DNA of 64,000 bases from Olsenella sp. Marseille-P4559 (GCF_900605015.1 NZ_LR027573.1:1099501-1163500), one strand, 5' to 3'; counted from the first letter of the stretch, positions 48,205-57,392 are shown. A program made the numbers and translations. The notes: generated from the sequence alone by a model not told the origin.

Positions 48205-49583
48205 GCCAACCCACCAATGAAATCGCTCGCAGAGTCTCCTATCCCAGAGAAGAAGCCGACGGCCTCATCGGCAGCATTGCTAACTGCACTGCCAGCCTCA
48301 TCGGCAGCATTACCAACCCAACCTTTGACTTCATCTCCAACAGTCTTGTCACCATCGACGGGAGCATTCCAGATGGTATCTGTGACAACTGACACCCCAA
48401 CTCCAACCGCAATACCAGCAACTACTCCTAACGGCCCAGCCGCAGCGCCAATTGTCGCACCCATTTCCGCATCTATGAGAGCATCTGTAACAGCAACGCC
48501 CACTGCCTCTCCTGCAGCATTTGCCAGCAGGTCTCGTCCAAAAGTATATGCTCCCTGTGCAATAGTTTCGCCCCATCTTGCTGGTTCAGAGAGATCCGCA
48601 TCAGCCTGATATTCATCGTAGGCGCCAACTGCCGTGTCCATAACGACAGCCACTTTCCCTAAGACATCCGCAGTTTTACTAAGACGTTCGGAAGCAAGAG
48701 CAGCGCTCGGCCTCTCTAAGTTTTCCGCATTTGAAGCCAGGCAGCGTGTGGTCATTCTCACAGTGTTGTCTGCCGTCATCTTATAGGCGGAAAAGATGAG
48801 GTAACCGTCTGCAGTTCTCGTAATCTTTCCTGCTCTTGCAATATTCTGCATTGTCAGGATAAATGCTTCTGCAAGAGACAGCTCATTCGAAGCGATGTCG
48901 CTCGCACTCTGTGTCGCAGACCCGATCTGAACCACAGGAGATGTGAAGTCGGAGCAGATTTGATACCACAACGGCGATGTGTCCGCACTATCTGCCTGCA
49001 CGTCACCAGTCGCAAAATTCTCTGTTTCGGAAACCAGATTGTTCACATTCGAAACAGCGGAGCAATAGGAGTCCAGCTTGCCTGTAAGTTCATTGCATTG
49101 CACGACACCGTCTTCAGCCAACGAGACAATCTGACCCCCACCGTGTGACAAACCCGATGCTAGGGACAAAATCGATGAGAACGCTTGCACCAGTCCCTCT
49201 ACCGTACATGCCAGCTCATTCGCTTGGCCGGGAAGACCCGCAGAGCCATCCTGCACAGCCACAGTACCCGAATCAGAGGGGCCTGAAGCGCCACCTAGAG
49301 TCGGAGGTACAGCCTCACACGCTGCCTTAATGGACCTTGCCGTATCCGCCAATGAGGCAGCGGCGGCAGATCCAGCCGCAAGCCCTTCTGAGATAGATGC
49401 AGCTAAAGAGCCCCAATCGCCAACACTGCTTATAGCAGCGGCTCCACCATTGCCTATGAGGCCACCCGCCTCCAAAGACTGCCTACTCTGTACAGAAGAT
49501 GCCGATGCCTGAGCACAAGAATCGGAGGAGCTCTGTAGCGTAGTGGAGAGTGAGTCAAGATCGTCTATGCTGAGACGTAACAT
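48195..49583 (-). CDS. LXG-like type VII secretion effector with glycine-zipper C-terminus
   Basis: 462 residues from the ATG at 49583 (MLRLSIDDLDSLS), which has AAGGAGGG upstream. The N-terminal ~230 residues are Ser/Ala-rich and helical, like the secretion domains of LXG effectors. The C-terminal ~120 residues contain glycine-rich hydrophobic stretches, MGATIGAAAGPLGVVAGIAV followed by VGVGVSVVTD, typical of membrane-inserting glycine zippers, with a charged tail. Gene order (small helical protein, DUF5082-like, this gene, membrane protein, DUF4176 genes) matches Firmicutes LXG cassettes. No secretion machinery gene is present in the window. Likely an antibacterial membrane-active toxin, by analogy only. 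Confidence 0.7.
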   Translation of the reverse strand: MLRLSIDDLDSLSTTLQSSSDSCAQASASSVQSRQSLEAGGLIGNGGAAAISSVGDWGSLAASISEGLAAGSAAAASLADTARSIKAACEAVPPTLGGASGPSDSGTVAVQDGSAGLPGQANELACTVEGLVQAFSSILSLASGLSHGGGQIVSLAEDGVVQCNELTGKLDSYCSAVSNVNNLVSETENFATGDVQADSADTSPLWYQICSDFTSPVVQIGSATQSASDIASNELSLAEAFILTMQNIARAGKITRTADGYLIFSAYKMTADNTVRMTTRCLASNAENLERPSAALASERLSKTADVLGKVAVVMDTAVGAYDEYQADADLSEPARWGETIAQGAYTFGRDLLANAAGEAVGVAVTDALIDAEMGATIGAAAGPLGVVAGIAVGVGVSVVTDTIWNAPVDGDKTVGDEVKGWVGNAADEAGSAVSNAADEAVGFFSGIGDSASDFIGGLAWS

Positions 49584-50030
49584 TGCTACTCCCTCCTTGC
49601 TGTGAAGCTGCCTGAGCTTCCCTCTGGCGCTGGTCCTCAATGGCATTCTGTCGGCGATAATAGTCTGCCTGTTCAGAAATCTGCGAGCTGAGGGTATCGT
49701 AAGCAGAGCGGATGTCCGCCACTGCCTGGCACGAGTTATTGCCTAGGGAAACGATGATTAATTCCCAATGATGTGTCAGAAAGGACCAACCACGTGGCCT
49801 TTCGTGGCCGGCATAGGCATTAATCATCGTTTCCCTAGGAACTGTGCCGCCGAGGAGAGGCTTCCCAAATCAGAGAGCTGCAGGTCACTGGTCGTACTGT
49901 TGGCAAGCCCGTTAAGCCCTTCTTGAACCACTTGCGCCTCGCCCTCCGCCGAATTACAACTCGCCTGAATCTGCTCAAGAATCTGCAGGTCAGCTATACA
50001 TCTACCGAGCTCTTCATAATAATATGGCAT
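49555..50030 (-). pseudogene. DUF5082/YwqH-like type VII partner gene, split by a 98-bp inverted-repeat element
   Basis: The upstream piece reads MPYYYEELGRCIADLQ... SSAAQFLG; the downstream piece resumes NNSCQAVADIRSAYDTLSSQISEQADYY. Deleting the element with one copy of its CTAG flank joins them in frame as QFLGNNSCQ, giving a helical protein of about 126 residues, the expected size. In the present state the first piece ends KR and stop, and a new ATG overlapping that stop (ATGA) opens a second frame. The downstream end overlaps the effector gene by 29 bases. Confidence 0.75.
49742..49839. mobile_element. 98-bp MITE-like element with perfect 21-bp inverted ends
   Basis: Arms 49742-49762 and 49819-49839 are exact inverted copies starting CCTAGGGAAACG, with a 56-bp GC-rich centre that can itself pair (GGCC...GGCC). 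The outermost CTAG/CCTAGG may be a duplicated target. There is no coding capacity, so if mobile it needs a transposase in trans. No second copy was seen in the window. Confidence 0.85.
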
Positions 50031-50345
50031 CTACATCAGTCCAGCTGCTGAATAGAGATCTGCCTGGAGATTATCTTGCTGGTGAAGAGCCCCATTTGCG
50101 TCGGTGACTCCGACCGCAAGAGCATCTGAGTCATTCGCAAGACTGCTCATGGCAGCATACGCTTTATCTGCAAAGTCAATTATCATCTGCGCTGCGGCGC
50201 CCTCGCAGCTATTCTTCACTGCAGAACCAGCCGATGACAGGCTTCCCACCGCATCAGAAATAGTCGATGATGTAGCGGACAGTCCTGTAGCTGCATCTTG
50301 GTTTTGGGCATCATTTGTCTGTATGGTCTCCCCGCCATAATCCAT
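50031..50345 (-). CDS. small helical type VII-associated protein
   Basis: 104 residues, Ala/Ser/Asp-rich and almost entirely helical, without Pro and without Trp-X-Gly; resembles the DUF5344/DUF3130-type partners encoded before LXG effectors. AAAGGAGCG lies 6 bases before the ATG. The stop is directly followed by the start of the split DUF5082-like gene. Confidence 0.65.
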   Translation of the reverse strand: MDYGGETIQTNDAQNQDAATGLSATSSTISDAVGSLSSAGSAVKNSCEGAAAQMIIDFADKAYAAMSSLANDSDALAVGVTDANGALHQQDNLQADLYSAAGLM

Positions 50346-50448
50346 TTATCGCTCCTTTCGAAAGCCATTCATATACTGCTCTGCAACCTCTCACGCAACT
50401 CTAGAAGCCATGAACAACCGGCTCATAGCCCCAACCCGGATATCGAGT

Positions 50449-50683
50449 CTACCCGCGGAACTGCGATGCGCTGCCTTGGTCGATCTCCTCCAGGGAGCTG
50501 GCCGTGGTCCTCAGAGCTTCGGCAATCTCGTGGATGAGATCACGGATCGTGCCCGACGCTCGGGCGCAGCTCGTAGAAGCGATTGGCGTAGGCATGGGAG
50601 GCCTCGCCCTCCCACTTCGTCTGCAGCTCGTCGAGCAGGGTGTCATCCTCACGATGACGTCGTTTACGTTGCTGTGTTCGGTA
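50449..50683 (-). pseudogene. WXG100-family protein remnant
   Basis: Minus strand reads DDTLLDELQTKWEGEASHAYANRFYELR, shifts frame by one base near 50560, then continues TIRDLIHEIAEALRTTASSLEEIDQ to a stop at 50449. The W-E-G turn between two helices and the ~100-residue helical hairpin plan are those of EsxA-type secreted proteins. The 5' end is lost at the IS30 boundary (50687). First gene of the effector cassette. Confidence 0.7.
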
Positions 50684-50686
50684 GGC

Positions 50687-51363
50687 GGATTGTCAAGCTG
50701 AGTGCATCAGCTCCCTGTAGACCTCGTTGGCCGTCCTGTATCCCAGCACCTTCCTCGGCCTGTCGTCGATCATGTCGAAGACGCGCCGCACCTCATCATC
50801 GGTGGCCTCGGAGAAGTCCGTGCCCTTGGGGAAGAGCTCGCGGATGAGGCCGTTGGCGTTCTCGACCGTGAGCCTCTGCCAGGGGTGGTGGGGCTCGCAG
50901 AAGTGGAACGCCACGCCCCCGAGCCTCTCGCTCGCCCCTGCGTGGTTGGCGAACCCCTTGCCGCGGCCTGGCGTCACGCTCTCCAGCGGCCTGCCCGCCA
51001 GGGCCTCGACCCCGCCCACATCGGCGCTCGCGTGCGCGGCGGCCCTGCCGCCTGCGGGCCCGGTGTCTTGCCCCGGCCCTCCCCTGGGCGGCGATCGCCC
51101 CGTAGCGGCCGCACCTGCCGTTCCTCCTGGGCTCGCGGCTCACGGTCGACCTGTCCCTGCCGATGTCCACGGCGATGTCGCTGACCCCCTTGCCCTCGGC
51201 GTGCAGCTCGGCCATCCTGTCGCGCTCCCCGGCGCTAGGATGTGCGCAGTGGCGCATTTCCCCTCGGCTCCCGGTATTGGCTTCGACAACTAGCATCGTA
51301 GCCCACGGGGGTGCGCCACACCCATGGGCGGACGCTGTGCTGTTGCACTCAGCCTGACAATCC
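50687..51363 (-). mobile_element. IS30-family element, internally deleted
   Basis: Terminal inverted repeats of 20 bp (50687-50706 and 51344-51363; GGATTGTCARGCTGAGTGCA). Only 677 bp long against about 1 kb for IS30. The transposase remnant keeps the N-terminal helix-turn-helix (LHAEGKGVSDIAVDIGRDRSTVSRE, about 51235-51130) and, in another frame, the C-terminal catalytic end (PWQRLTVENANGLIRELFPKG, ending at 50702). The middle is missing. Confidence 0.85.
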
Positions 51364-51383
51364 ACCGCCTGAAAACTAGGCCG

Positions 51384-52193
51384 TCACCTATGGATGCCCC
51401 CGCGCCTGCGGCCCTTGCGTTCCCCATCGTCATGCGACCCGTCCATCCCAATGGCCCTCATCTCCGAGGCAAACTCCCTCGCCAGGGGCATGTAGCCCTC
51501 CTCGAAGCGGTCTTGGGCGAACCCGCACGTGTCGGTGAGGTAGCCCGGGGTCCTCTCGTACTCGCGGAGGCCGCGAAGATAGTAGCCCCGCAGGTCCTCC
51601 GTGATGATGAACGGGGTAAGACCAGCGCGCAGACACTCCTTGAACATGACGAGCCTCCCCACGCGCCCGTTCCCGTCGGAGAACGGATGGATGCGCTCGA
51701 AGCCCCAGTGAAACCTCACGATGTCGTCGAAGGTGTGCGACGCCTGGTCCTCGTAGGCGCAGACGAGGGCGTCCACCAGTCCGGGGACGTCTGTCGGGGC
51801 GGCCGTCTCGACGTCGGAGGCGGCGCCCCCTATCACGTTCGAGAGGCGCTTGAAGGACCCGACCGCCATCATCGGGTTCCCGGCATCCGAGGTCCCCTCC
51901 TTGAGCGTGCGGTGGAGACCGCAGAGATAGTCGGTGTCGAGCGGCGCGTCCCATGAGTCCAGCATCTGGTCGAAGGCCGAGAAGTGGTTCCTCGTCTCGA
52001 CGATATCATCGACCTTGGCCGTGCCCGAGAAGACTGCCCTGTCGAAGATCTGGACCGTCTGGTCGTGGGTCAAAGTCGAGCCCTCGATGTGGTTGGAGTT
52101 GTAGGCGAAGTCGCACTGGCAAGCTTTGTACACGTTGCCGTCGATGTGATGGTCCCGCTGATAGACGAGAACCTCCAGGAGCGTCGTATCCAT
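51384..52193 (-). CDS. Fic-family protein (class II, N-terminal inhibitory helix)
   Basis: 269 residues. Active-site motif HPFSDGNGRVGR near residue 168 matches HPFx[D/E]GNGRxxR, so transfer of AMP (or a related group) from a nucleotide to a target hydroxyl is likely. Upstream, SNHIEG (Ser33 to Gly38) matches the [S/T]xxxE[G/N] inhibitory motif, placing it in class II with built-in autoinhibition. It stands alone, without an antitoxin gene. The stop lies 21 bases from the IS30 end, so the C-terminus (basic, RKGRRRGG) may have been altered by the insertion. Target unknown. Confidence 0.88.
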   Translation of the reverse strand: MDTTLLEVLVYQRDHHIDGNVYKACQCDFAYNSNHIEGSTLTHDQTVQIFDRAVFSGTAKVDDIVETRNHFSAFDQMLDSWDAPLDTDYLCGLHRTLKEGTSDAGNPMMAVGSFKRLSNVIGGAASDVETAAPTDVPGLVDALVCAYEDQASHTFDDIVRFHWGFERIHPFSDGNGRVGRLVMFKECLRAGLTPFIITEDLRGYYLRGLREYERTPGYLTDTCGFAQDRFEEGYMPLAREFASEMRAIGMDGSHDDGERKGRRRGGIHR

Positions 52194-52311
52194 CTATGAC
52201 CCCAATCGACAGCACGCGGCATGATACCCGACATCATCAACCACTTTACCCTAGGAGGCGGGCCACCAGTATCCCAGATGGGCCTCAACGGCGAGCGTAG
52301 AAGGCCATGAG

Positions 52312-52706
52312 GGTTTCCAACATCTCCGGCAGTCTACGGGTTAGATGTGTGAACCCTCCGACTCGCAGCCGTTGAAAACTCTCCTAGCCCGTACTGGGCC
52401 CGCCACATTCTGCCGCTTAGAATATGGCGGGCCGAAATCTGGGACTCGGGAACCAGGGCGCAGAAAATGCCCGGGTGCCATGCGAGGGCTTGTGCACCGC
52501 CTGGCCGAAAACGAAGCCGGTGAAAACGGCCATCCCGTATCCGCTGGACGTGAAAAACACGACACCAATCGCCAAGGCCGTAAAAAGACGCGCTCCGTTT
52601 CGCCATGCGCGAATGTGGGCTCAATGGAACACAGGGCGTGGTTTCCAACACCTCAGAGTCTCCGGGTTTGGCGCAGGAACCCTCCGGCTCCGAGCCGTTG
52701 AAAACC
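52312..52706. repeat. two ~70-bp hairpin repeats with further stems between them
   Basis: Direct repeats at 52312-52381 and 52640-52706: both run GGTTTCCAACA ... GAACCCTCCG ... GAGCCGTTGAAAAC (small differences), and each folds on itself (GTGGTTT with AAACCAC; CTCCGGGTT with AACCCTCCGG). Between them is another stem, GGCCCGCCA with TGGCGGGCC (about 52400-52434). No reading frame is credible in 52200-52735. Confidence 0.7.
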
Positions 52707-52739
52707 ACGCCGTCCTCTGCCCATTACAGTGAGAGACGG

Positions 52740-54252
52740 TCCCTAGGAGCCTCTACAGGCTTTGGGGCTTTCGACAATGCACTGCCTGCGGATTCCCCAG
52801 CCTCGCATATGGCCCCTGGAAGGGGCTGCTGGCCGACCTCCCCCGGACAGCCGTATGCCCCCGCCTCTCGCGAAGGCCCGGGGGGTGTCGCTGCCGGGGG
52901 ATGGCGGCCTGTCCGGGAACGGCTGACGGCGATGTGCCGCACGGCATGCCGCGACGGCAGGGCAATGTGGATGTCGCCCCTCAGGCATGGTGGCCAGCCG
53001 GCCTAAGGGGAGGCTGCCACCATGGGACGCAGGCGGAGAGGCTGGTTCGGCCCGCACCGCCTCCATCTCGGGACGGATGCCGGGAGGCCATCCCGCTGGG
53101 CAGCGGGGCTGGATCCGGGCGGCCCCATCGGGGCCAGCCGCAGGCCGGACAGGCGCCAGGGGGGCGTCGACGCGCTGCCCGGCGGGGCGGGGGGGTCCCC
53201 GGCCGTCGCCGGCCGGAAGGACGACGTCGGCTCGCTCGTCGTGCGCAGGTGCCGCGCGAGGGGGGCCGGCGCCGGGTGCCCTCCAGGAAAGGCGATGAGG
53301 CACGCACGGGGGACGTTCCCCGGGACGGCGGAGGACGGCCGCATGGACGCCGAGGCGGCCGCGCAGGCGGGGATCGGGGTCGGGGCGGCCGTCGGGCCGG
53401 TCGCCGAGACGGACGGCCTGGGCGCCTCCGTCTCGCTGGCGTCCTCGCGGCTCGCCTACGCCACGAGGCGCGCCGCCATGGCACGCAACGGGCCCCATGC
53501 GGCGCCCCTCGAGCCCGACCCGGCCTCCGGGGCCGCAGCTCCGCTCCCGAGCCCATGGCGGCTCGCGGCGACGGCCGAGCATGGGGGGGCGAAGGGGCCC
53601 GCCGCTGCCGGCAGGGGGCGCCACTGCGCGCCGTGCGCGAGGCAGGGCGCGCCCGCGCGGGCAGGGGACGCATTCTGTGGGGGGCAGCCATGCGCTCGGC
53701 CTCCCCGGCCTTCCGTCCCGATGCGGAGGACATGCCTGCAAGGGGCCTTGCCGGGGAGGCCCCCGAGGCCGATCCCGGGGGGGCGGGGCCCTCCGCAGGG
53801 CCTGGGCGCCCGCCCCGGGACGACGAGGCCCACCGGTGCCCGCCCGCCATCCCGGGCATGGGCCCCAAGACAGCATCGGCGCCCGCCACGTCGATCGGCA
53901 TGTCGCCCTCCCCCGGGGACGGCAGGCTCGCCGCATGCCGCGGCCTCGTGCCCGCGGGCCACGACTCAGGATCGTCCGTCAGGTCGCAGAGGGACGCCCG
54001 CGGAGGCAACAAGGCGCTCAAGAACCCCCTCGTATTCAGCTGCGACCCCCCCGTGGGGACGAAGAGGCGCTTCGGAAGGCACTGCGATGCCTGCGTGGCG
54101 CGGGGCATGGGGCACAACAAGGCGCTCAAGGCAGTGGCACGCAAGAGGCTGCGCGTCATCCATGCGGTGATGCGCGACCGGGTGCCATATGTGGAGCCGC
54201 CGGCGGACGTTGTAGGAAAGCCGCCTGCTACGGCTTGACAAAACTATAGGGA
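52740..54252 (+). mobile_element. IS110-family element, decayed
   Basis: Transposase pieces in two or more plus-strand frames: an N-terminal/central part with GTFPGTAEDGRMDAEAAAQA and SRLAYATRRAAMA (53270-53500), and a C-terminal transposase_20 part with IPGMGPKTASAPATSIG, RGGNKALKNPLVFS and GHNKALKAVARKRL (53850-54236). Several frameshifts separate them. The right end GGCTTGACAAAACTATAGGG fits other coriobacterial copies; IS110 lacks clear inverted ends, so the left boundary is approximate. Confidence 0.75.
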
Positions 54253-54432
54253 CACCCCCCGCGATAAATCGGTCTCTCGAGTGGGCATGGGTGACACGAG
54301 TGGACATCCGAGGTCACGCGGAATACACCCTGTGACAGCACGTGACAACAGCCAGAACGCTTCATTTTGTAACACCACGGCCCGGATGTTGTGTCATCCT
54401 CGAGAGGACGTGGGAAAGAAATCGCAAGAGAC

Positions 54433-54467
54433 GCCTTTGTACGTACATTTCATGTACTCCCAAAGGC
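54433..54467 (+). other. oriT-like inverted repeat upstream of mobC
   Basis: Outer arms GCCTTTG / CAAAGGC and inner arms GTACA / TGTAC, 130 bp before the MobC-like gene. The position and nested hairpin fit an origin of transfer for the adjacent relaxase; the nic site cannot be placed. Confidence 0.45.
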
Positions 54468-54594
54468 TGGTTCAGGTCGCAAAGCTTCCTGAGACCATCC
54501 GCGAGGCTCTGCCCCGCACCCTGGCCGCGTGTGCACGTGGAAAACATAAACGTCACGAGAGTTGAAGCCCGAACAGGCGAGAGGAGAAGAGCTC

Positions 54595-54897
54595 ATGGCA
54601 TCGAGAACGAAGCGTCTTGAGATACGGGTGTCCCAAGATGAGCTGGATGCCATTTGCGAGCGGACAAAAAGAGCCGGCCTTCTGACCAGAGACGGGGAGC
54701 CCATCGTCTCCGATTATGTCCGCAGAAGTGCGCTCGGCCATGGCGCGGCAGCAAATCTGCGGCCCGTCTACGGGGCCCTGCACTGCATCGTCTCCGCAAG
54801 CGACGGCATCGAAGGCGAGCGGCGCGAGCAGATCCGCGCCGCCCTCGCAGAGGCGTTCGAGACGCTAGACGGGCTTAGCGACAGGACGCGGGTGTAG
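54595..54897 (+). CDS. MobC-like relaxosome accessory protein
   Basis: 100 residues from the ATG at 54595, preceded by GAGGAGAAG. The start, TKRLEIRVSQDELDAI, is typical of ribbon-helix-helix/MobC mobilization proteins, followed by a helical part (SDYVRRSALG). It would bind oriT and help the relaxase. The relaxase gene begins 3 bases downstream and is broken, so mobility from this locus is probably lost. Confidence 0.72.
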   Translation: MASRTKRLEIRVSQDELDAICERTKRAGLLTRDGEPIVSDYVRRSALGHGAAANLRPVYGALHCIVSASDGIEGERREQIRAALAEAFETLDGLSDRTRV

Positions 54898-54899
54898 CC

Positions 54900-56614
54900 A
54901 TGGCGATGCTCAAGGCCATAGGGCAAGGGCACACCAGGCCCGTCGAGCTTGCGGAGACCGGAGGCGCCTCCGGGCACAGGGGCTCCGCGAAGGACCTAGA
55001 CGACTATCTCGCTTGGGAGCCGAAGCGCGAGCGTCGCAGCAAGCGCATCGAACGCTACCTTGAGAGCGGACACGACCATCCGGCCCGCTGCCTCGCCTTC
55101 AGCAAGACCGATGCTCTCCTCTACTCGGGAGAGCACGGCTGGGCAGAGGAGATGGACCGCACCCGCGAGCAGATGGAACTCACCAAGCGCGCGAACGCCC
55201 GCACCTACTACCACTACGTAATCTCCCCCGACCCGGCGGACCATGTGGGCGCGGAGGAGCTGCGCGACCTCGGGCTCGAGTGGATCGCCAAGTGCCTGCC
55301 CGGCACGCAGGCGGTGGTCTCCGTGCACGATGACAACGCGGGGCACATCATGCACGCGCACGTCGTCGCGAACGCGGTCTATCCCGCGACGGGCAGGCGC
55401 GTCCACATCACCGACCGCGAGGCGCAGAGGCAGGCACACGTCCTCCAGGAGCTCTGCTTGGAGCACGGCATGACGGCGATGCCCGACAAGATGGAGCAGG
55501 ACCAGGCGTAACGCAGGTAGAGGTGGGCGCGCGAGAGCACAGCCGAGCAGAGGCTCGCCGCGCGCGGCAAGTCCTGGAAGCAGGACATCCGCAACGCCAT
55601 CGACGCCTGCTGCAAGACGTCCGCGAGCTGGGGGAACTTCACGTACCGCATGGCGTGCATGGGCTACCGCGTGCGCGTCGGGCGCGGCGGCGAGGTCACC
55701 TACTACCACCCCAGAAGCTCGGGACACGATCTGCGCGTGCGTGGGATCCGCCTGGGCGACGCCTACACGAGAGAGGGCGTCACCGCGAGGTTCGAGGGCA
55801 TCTCCGATGGCCGTGAGCTCGCCTCTGCCGCCGCGAAAGCGCGCATGAGGGCCGAGGAGCTCGCCGAGAACATGGAGGGCGCCAGACCACCCTCAAGCGC
55901 CTGAGCGAGACCTATGAAAAGGCACAGGGGGCTGCGCGCTTGCACGTAGAGGTACGAGACCTCCCTGTCGGCGCATGGCTGCCCGCGACGAGGCGCAAGC
56001 GCAACGAGCTCGAGCAGAATGCGGCACTCCTGGAGCATGATGTGGACGCCGTCCTCGCCATGCCCACTGTGCCCGAAGCCGTGTCATCGCTGCACCTGGA
56101 CGGGAAGACACGCGAGGAGAAGCTCGAGGGCCTCGTGAGGCTCGCGCGCCATCAGGTCGACGGCGCGGAGAGGGCGAGCGAGGCGGAGCGCGTGAGGCTC
56201 GAGACCATCATCGACGCCGCGAAGACCGCACGGCGCAACGCGCACTCCCATAGGCGGGCGGGCGCACGACCGGGGCAAGGGCTGTTGAGACTCGCGCCGG
56301 GCGCCCAGATGCCGCGCGTGGAAGAGGCCTCACGGGCGCATGACGAAGTGGCGGAGGTACTCGTGGCCATCGCCTCCGCCCGCGCACGTCAAGAGGGAGC
56401 CGAGCAGCTCGCCTCGGTGGACGCCGCGATAGAGCGCATGAGCGCCACAGCGCACCAGGTGCGCCAGGACACCGCAAGAGTCACAGGCGTCTATAGCGAG
56501 GTTTCCGAGCAAGCGCCCTCGGCCGCCGACGTGAGGGAGAGCGTGCGTGCGGCACGTGCCGGTCTGAAGACACACAGCACAACGGCAACGGACGCGGCCA
56601 AACATAGAAGATGA
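54900..56614 (+). pseudogene. MobA-type relaxase, broken by two nonsense codons and a frameshift
   Basis: Conjugative-type nuclease for plasmid or integrative element transfer. The first 203 residues contain YYHYVISPDPADH and the metal-binding HIMHAHVVANAV. TAA at 55509 and TAG at 55518 interrupt QDQA..RWARESTAEQRLAARGKSW, which continues in the same frame to about 55880. There the frame shifts into TLKRLSETYEKAQGAARLHVEV and runs to 56614 as a helical C-terminal region. The unbroken protein would be about 570 residues. Part of a decayed mobilizable element. Confidence 0.8.
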
Positions 56615-56678
56615 GACCTCTGGCGATTCTTCTCTCTAGTGGATCGAGGGGCCTTCGAACATAGGCGCGCTGGATTGT

Positions 56679-57053
56679 CTAGGACTTTATATAAACGTAT
56701 GACTGGGGCGCGCAGCGTACCCCATATTCCTTCAGCGGCTTGGGAGAGTCAAATTTCGCCACGTTTCCGATGCCAATGGCGTATGCCTTCTCACATCCTC
56801 TGAAATAGTTGAAAAAGCTCTTCTTCCCTATTCCGTCTGACCCATATGTGCTGTTCCATACCTCCTGAGGAGAGGCCTCGAGCGTCTTGCCAATCTGGGC
56901 CTCGGCAACGACCTTGCTAGTAGGACTCGTCTCATAGATGACAATCGTGTCCACATCAGAGCGGGCAAATATCCTTTTACGAAACTCGAAGGTCTTCTCA
57001 CCGTTTAAGATCCTTTGCACGTACTCCGGTTTAATCGATAACATAACCTTCAT
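56679..57053 (-). CDS. ASCH/PUA-like domain protein
   Basis: 124 residues, close to a complete ASCH domain: LSIKPEYVQRILNGEKTFEFRKR at the start, VDTIVIYETSP, EAQIGKTLEASPQEVW, and the end FDSPKPLKEYGVRCAPQSYVY. ASCH proteins are predicted RNA- or modified-nucleotide-binding regulators. AT-rich compared with its surroundings, which suggests transfer. Its start lies inside the end of an upstream frame. Confidence 0.8.
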   Translation of the reverse strand: MKVMLSIKPEYVQRILNGEKTFEFRKRIFARSDVDTIVIYETSPTSKVVAEAQIGKTLEASPQEVWNSTYGSDGIGKKSFFNYFRGCEKAYAIGIGNVAKFDSPKPLKEYGVRCAPQSYVYIKS

Positions 57054-57168
57054 TTGCTTCCCCTAATTTCAATAGCGTCTCAAATTGCGACTCATGTAAG
57101 CTCTCGCAGTTCAGCCTTTTGCCCGTTATCGCACCGCTTTCGAGGAGCCTTTTCCTAATTTGAATAGT
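57031..57168 (-). pseudogene. C-terminal fragment of a gene of unknown family
   Basis: Reads LTIQIRKRLLESGAITGKRLNCESLHESQFETLLKLGEANEGYVID and stop, overlapping the ASCH start by 23 bases. AT-rich like the ASCH gene. Upstream of about 57168 the base composition jumps and homology-like sequence ends, so the 5' part was lost. Probably the operon partner of the ASCH gene. Confidence 0.5.
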
Positions 57169-57251
57169 CAACCCGAGTGCGGATAGAGACGGCCCGATCG
57201 GCCTGGCCGCCAGGCACGCCTGATGGTATGGTCGCATCGCCAAACACGAAG

Positions 57252-57314
57252 CCGCCAGCGGGCCCATCCGCCTTCGTGCTTGGCGACACCCTGGGCGGAC
57301 GGGCCCGCTGGCGG
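57252..57314. repeat. long hairpin next to IS3
   Basis: CCGCCAGCGGGCCCATCCGCC (57252-57272) pairs with the inverted copy at 57293-57314, one mismatch, 20-base loop. Could be a decayed transposon end or a strong terminator. Confidence 0.7.
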
Positions 57315-57392
57315 ACAGGATGAGTGACCATGCCGCGCCGCGGGAACCCCTGCGGCGCCATGGCGGAGGGGCTGTCGGTGTGTTCAGTCAAG

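Noticed and set aside
49742-49839. Invertible promoter or recombinase switch
   Set aside because: Inverting the centre leaves both arms, including the stop codon in the arm, unchanged, so inversion could not restore the gene. No recombinase gene is nearby; an inserted element fits better.
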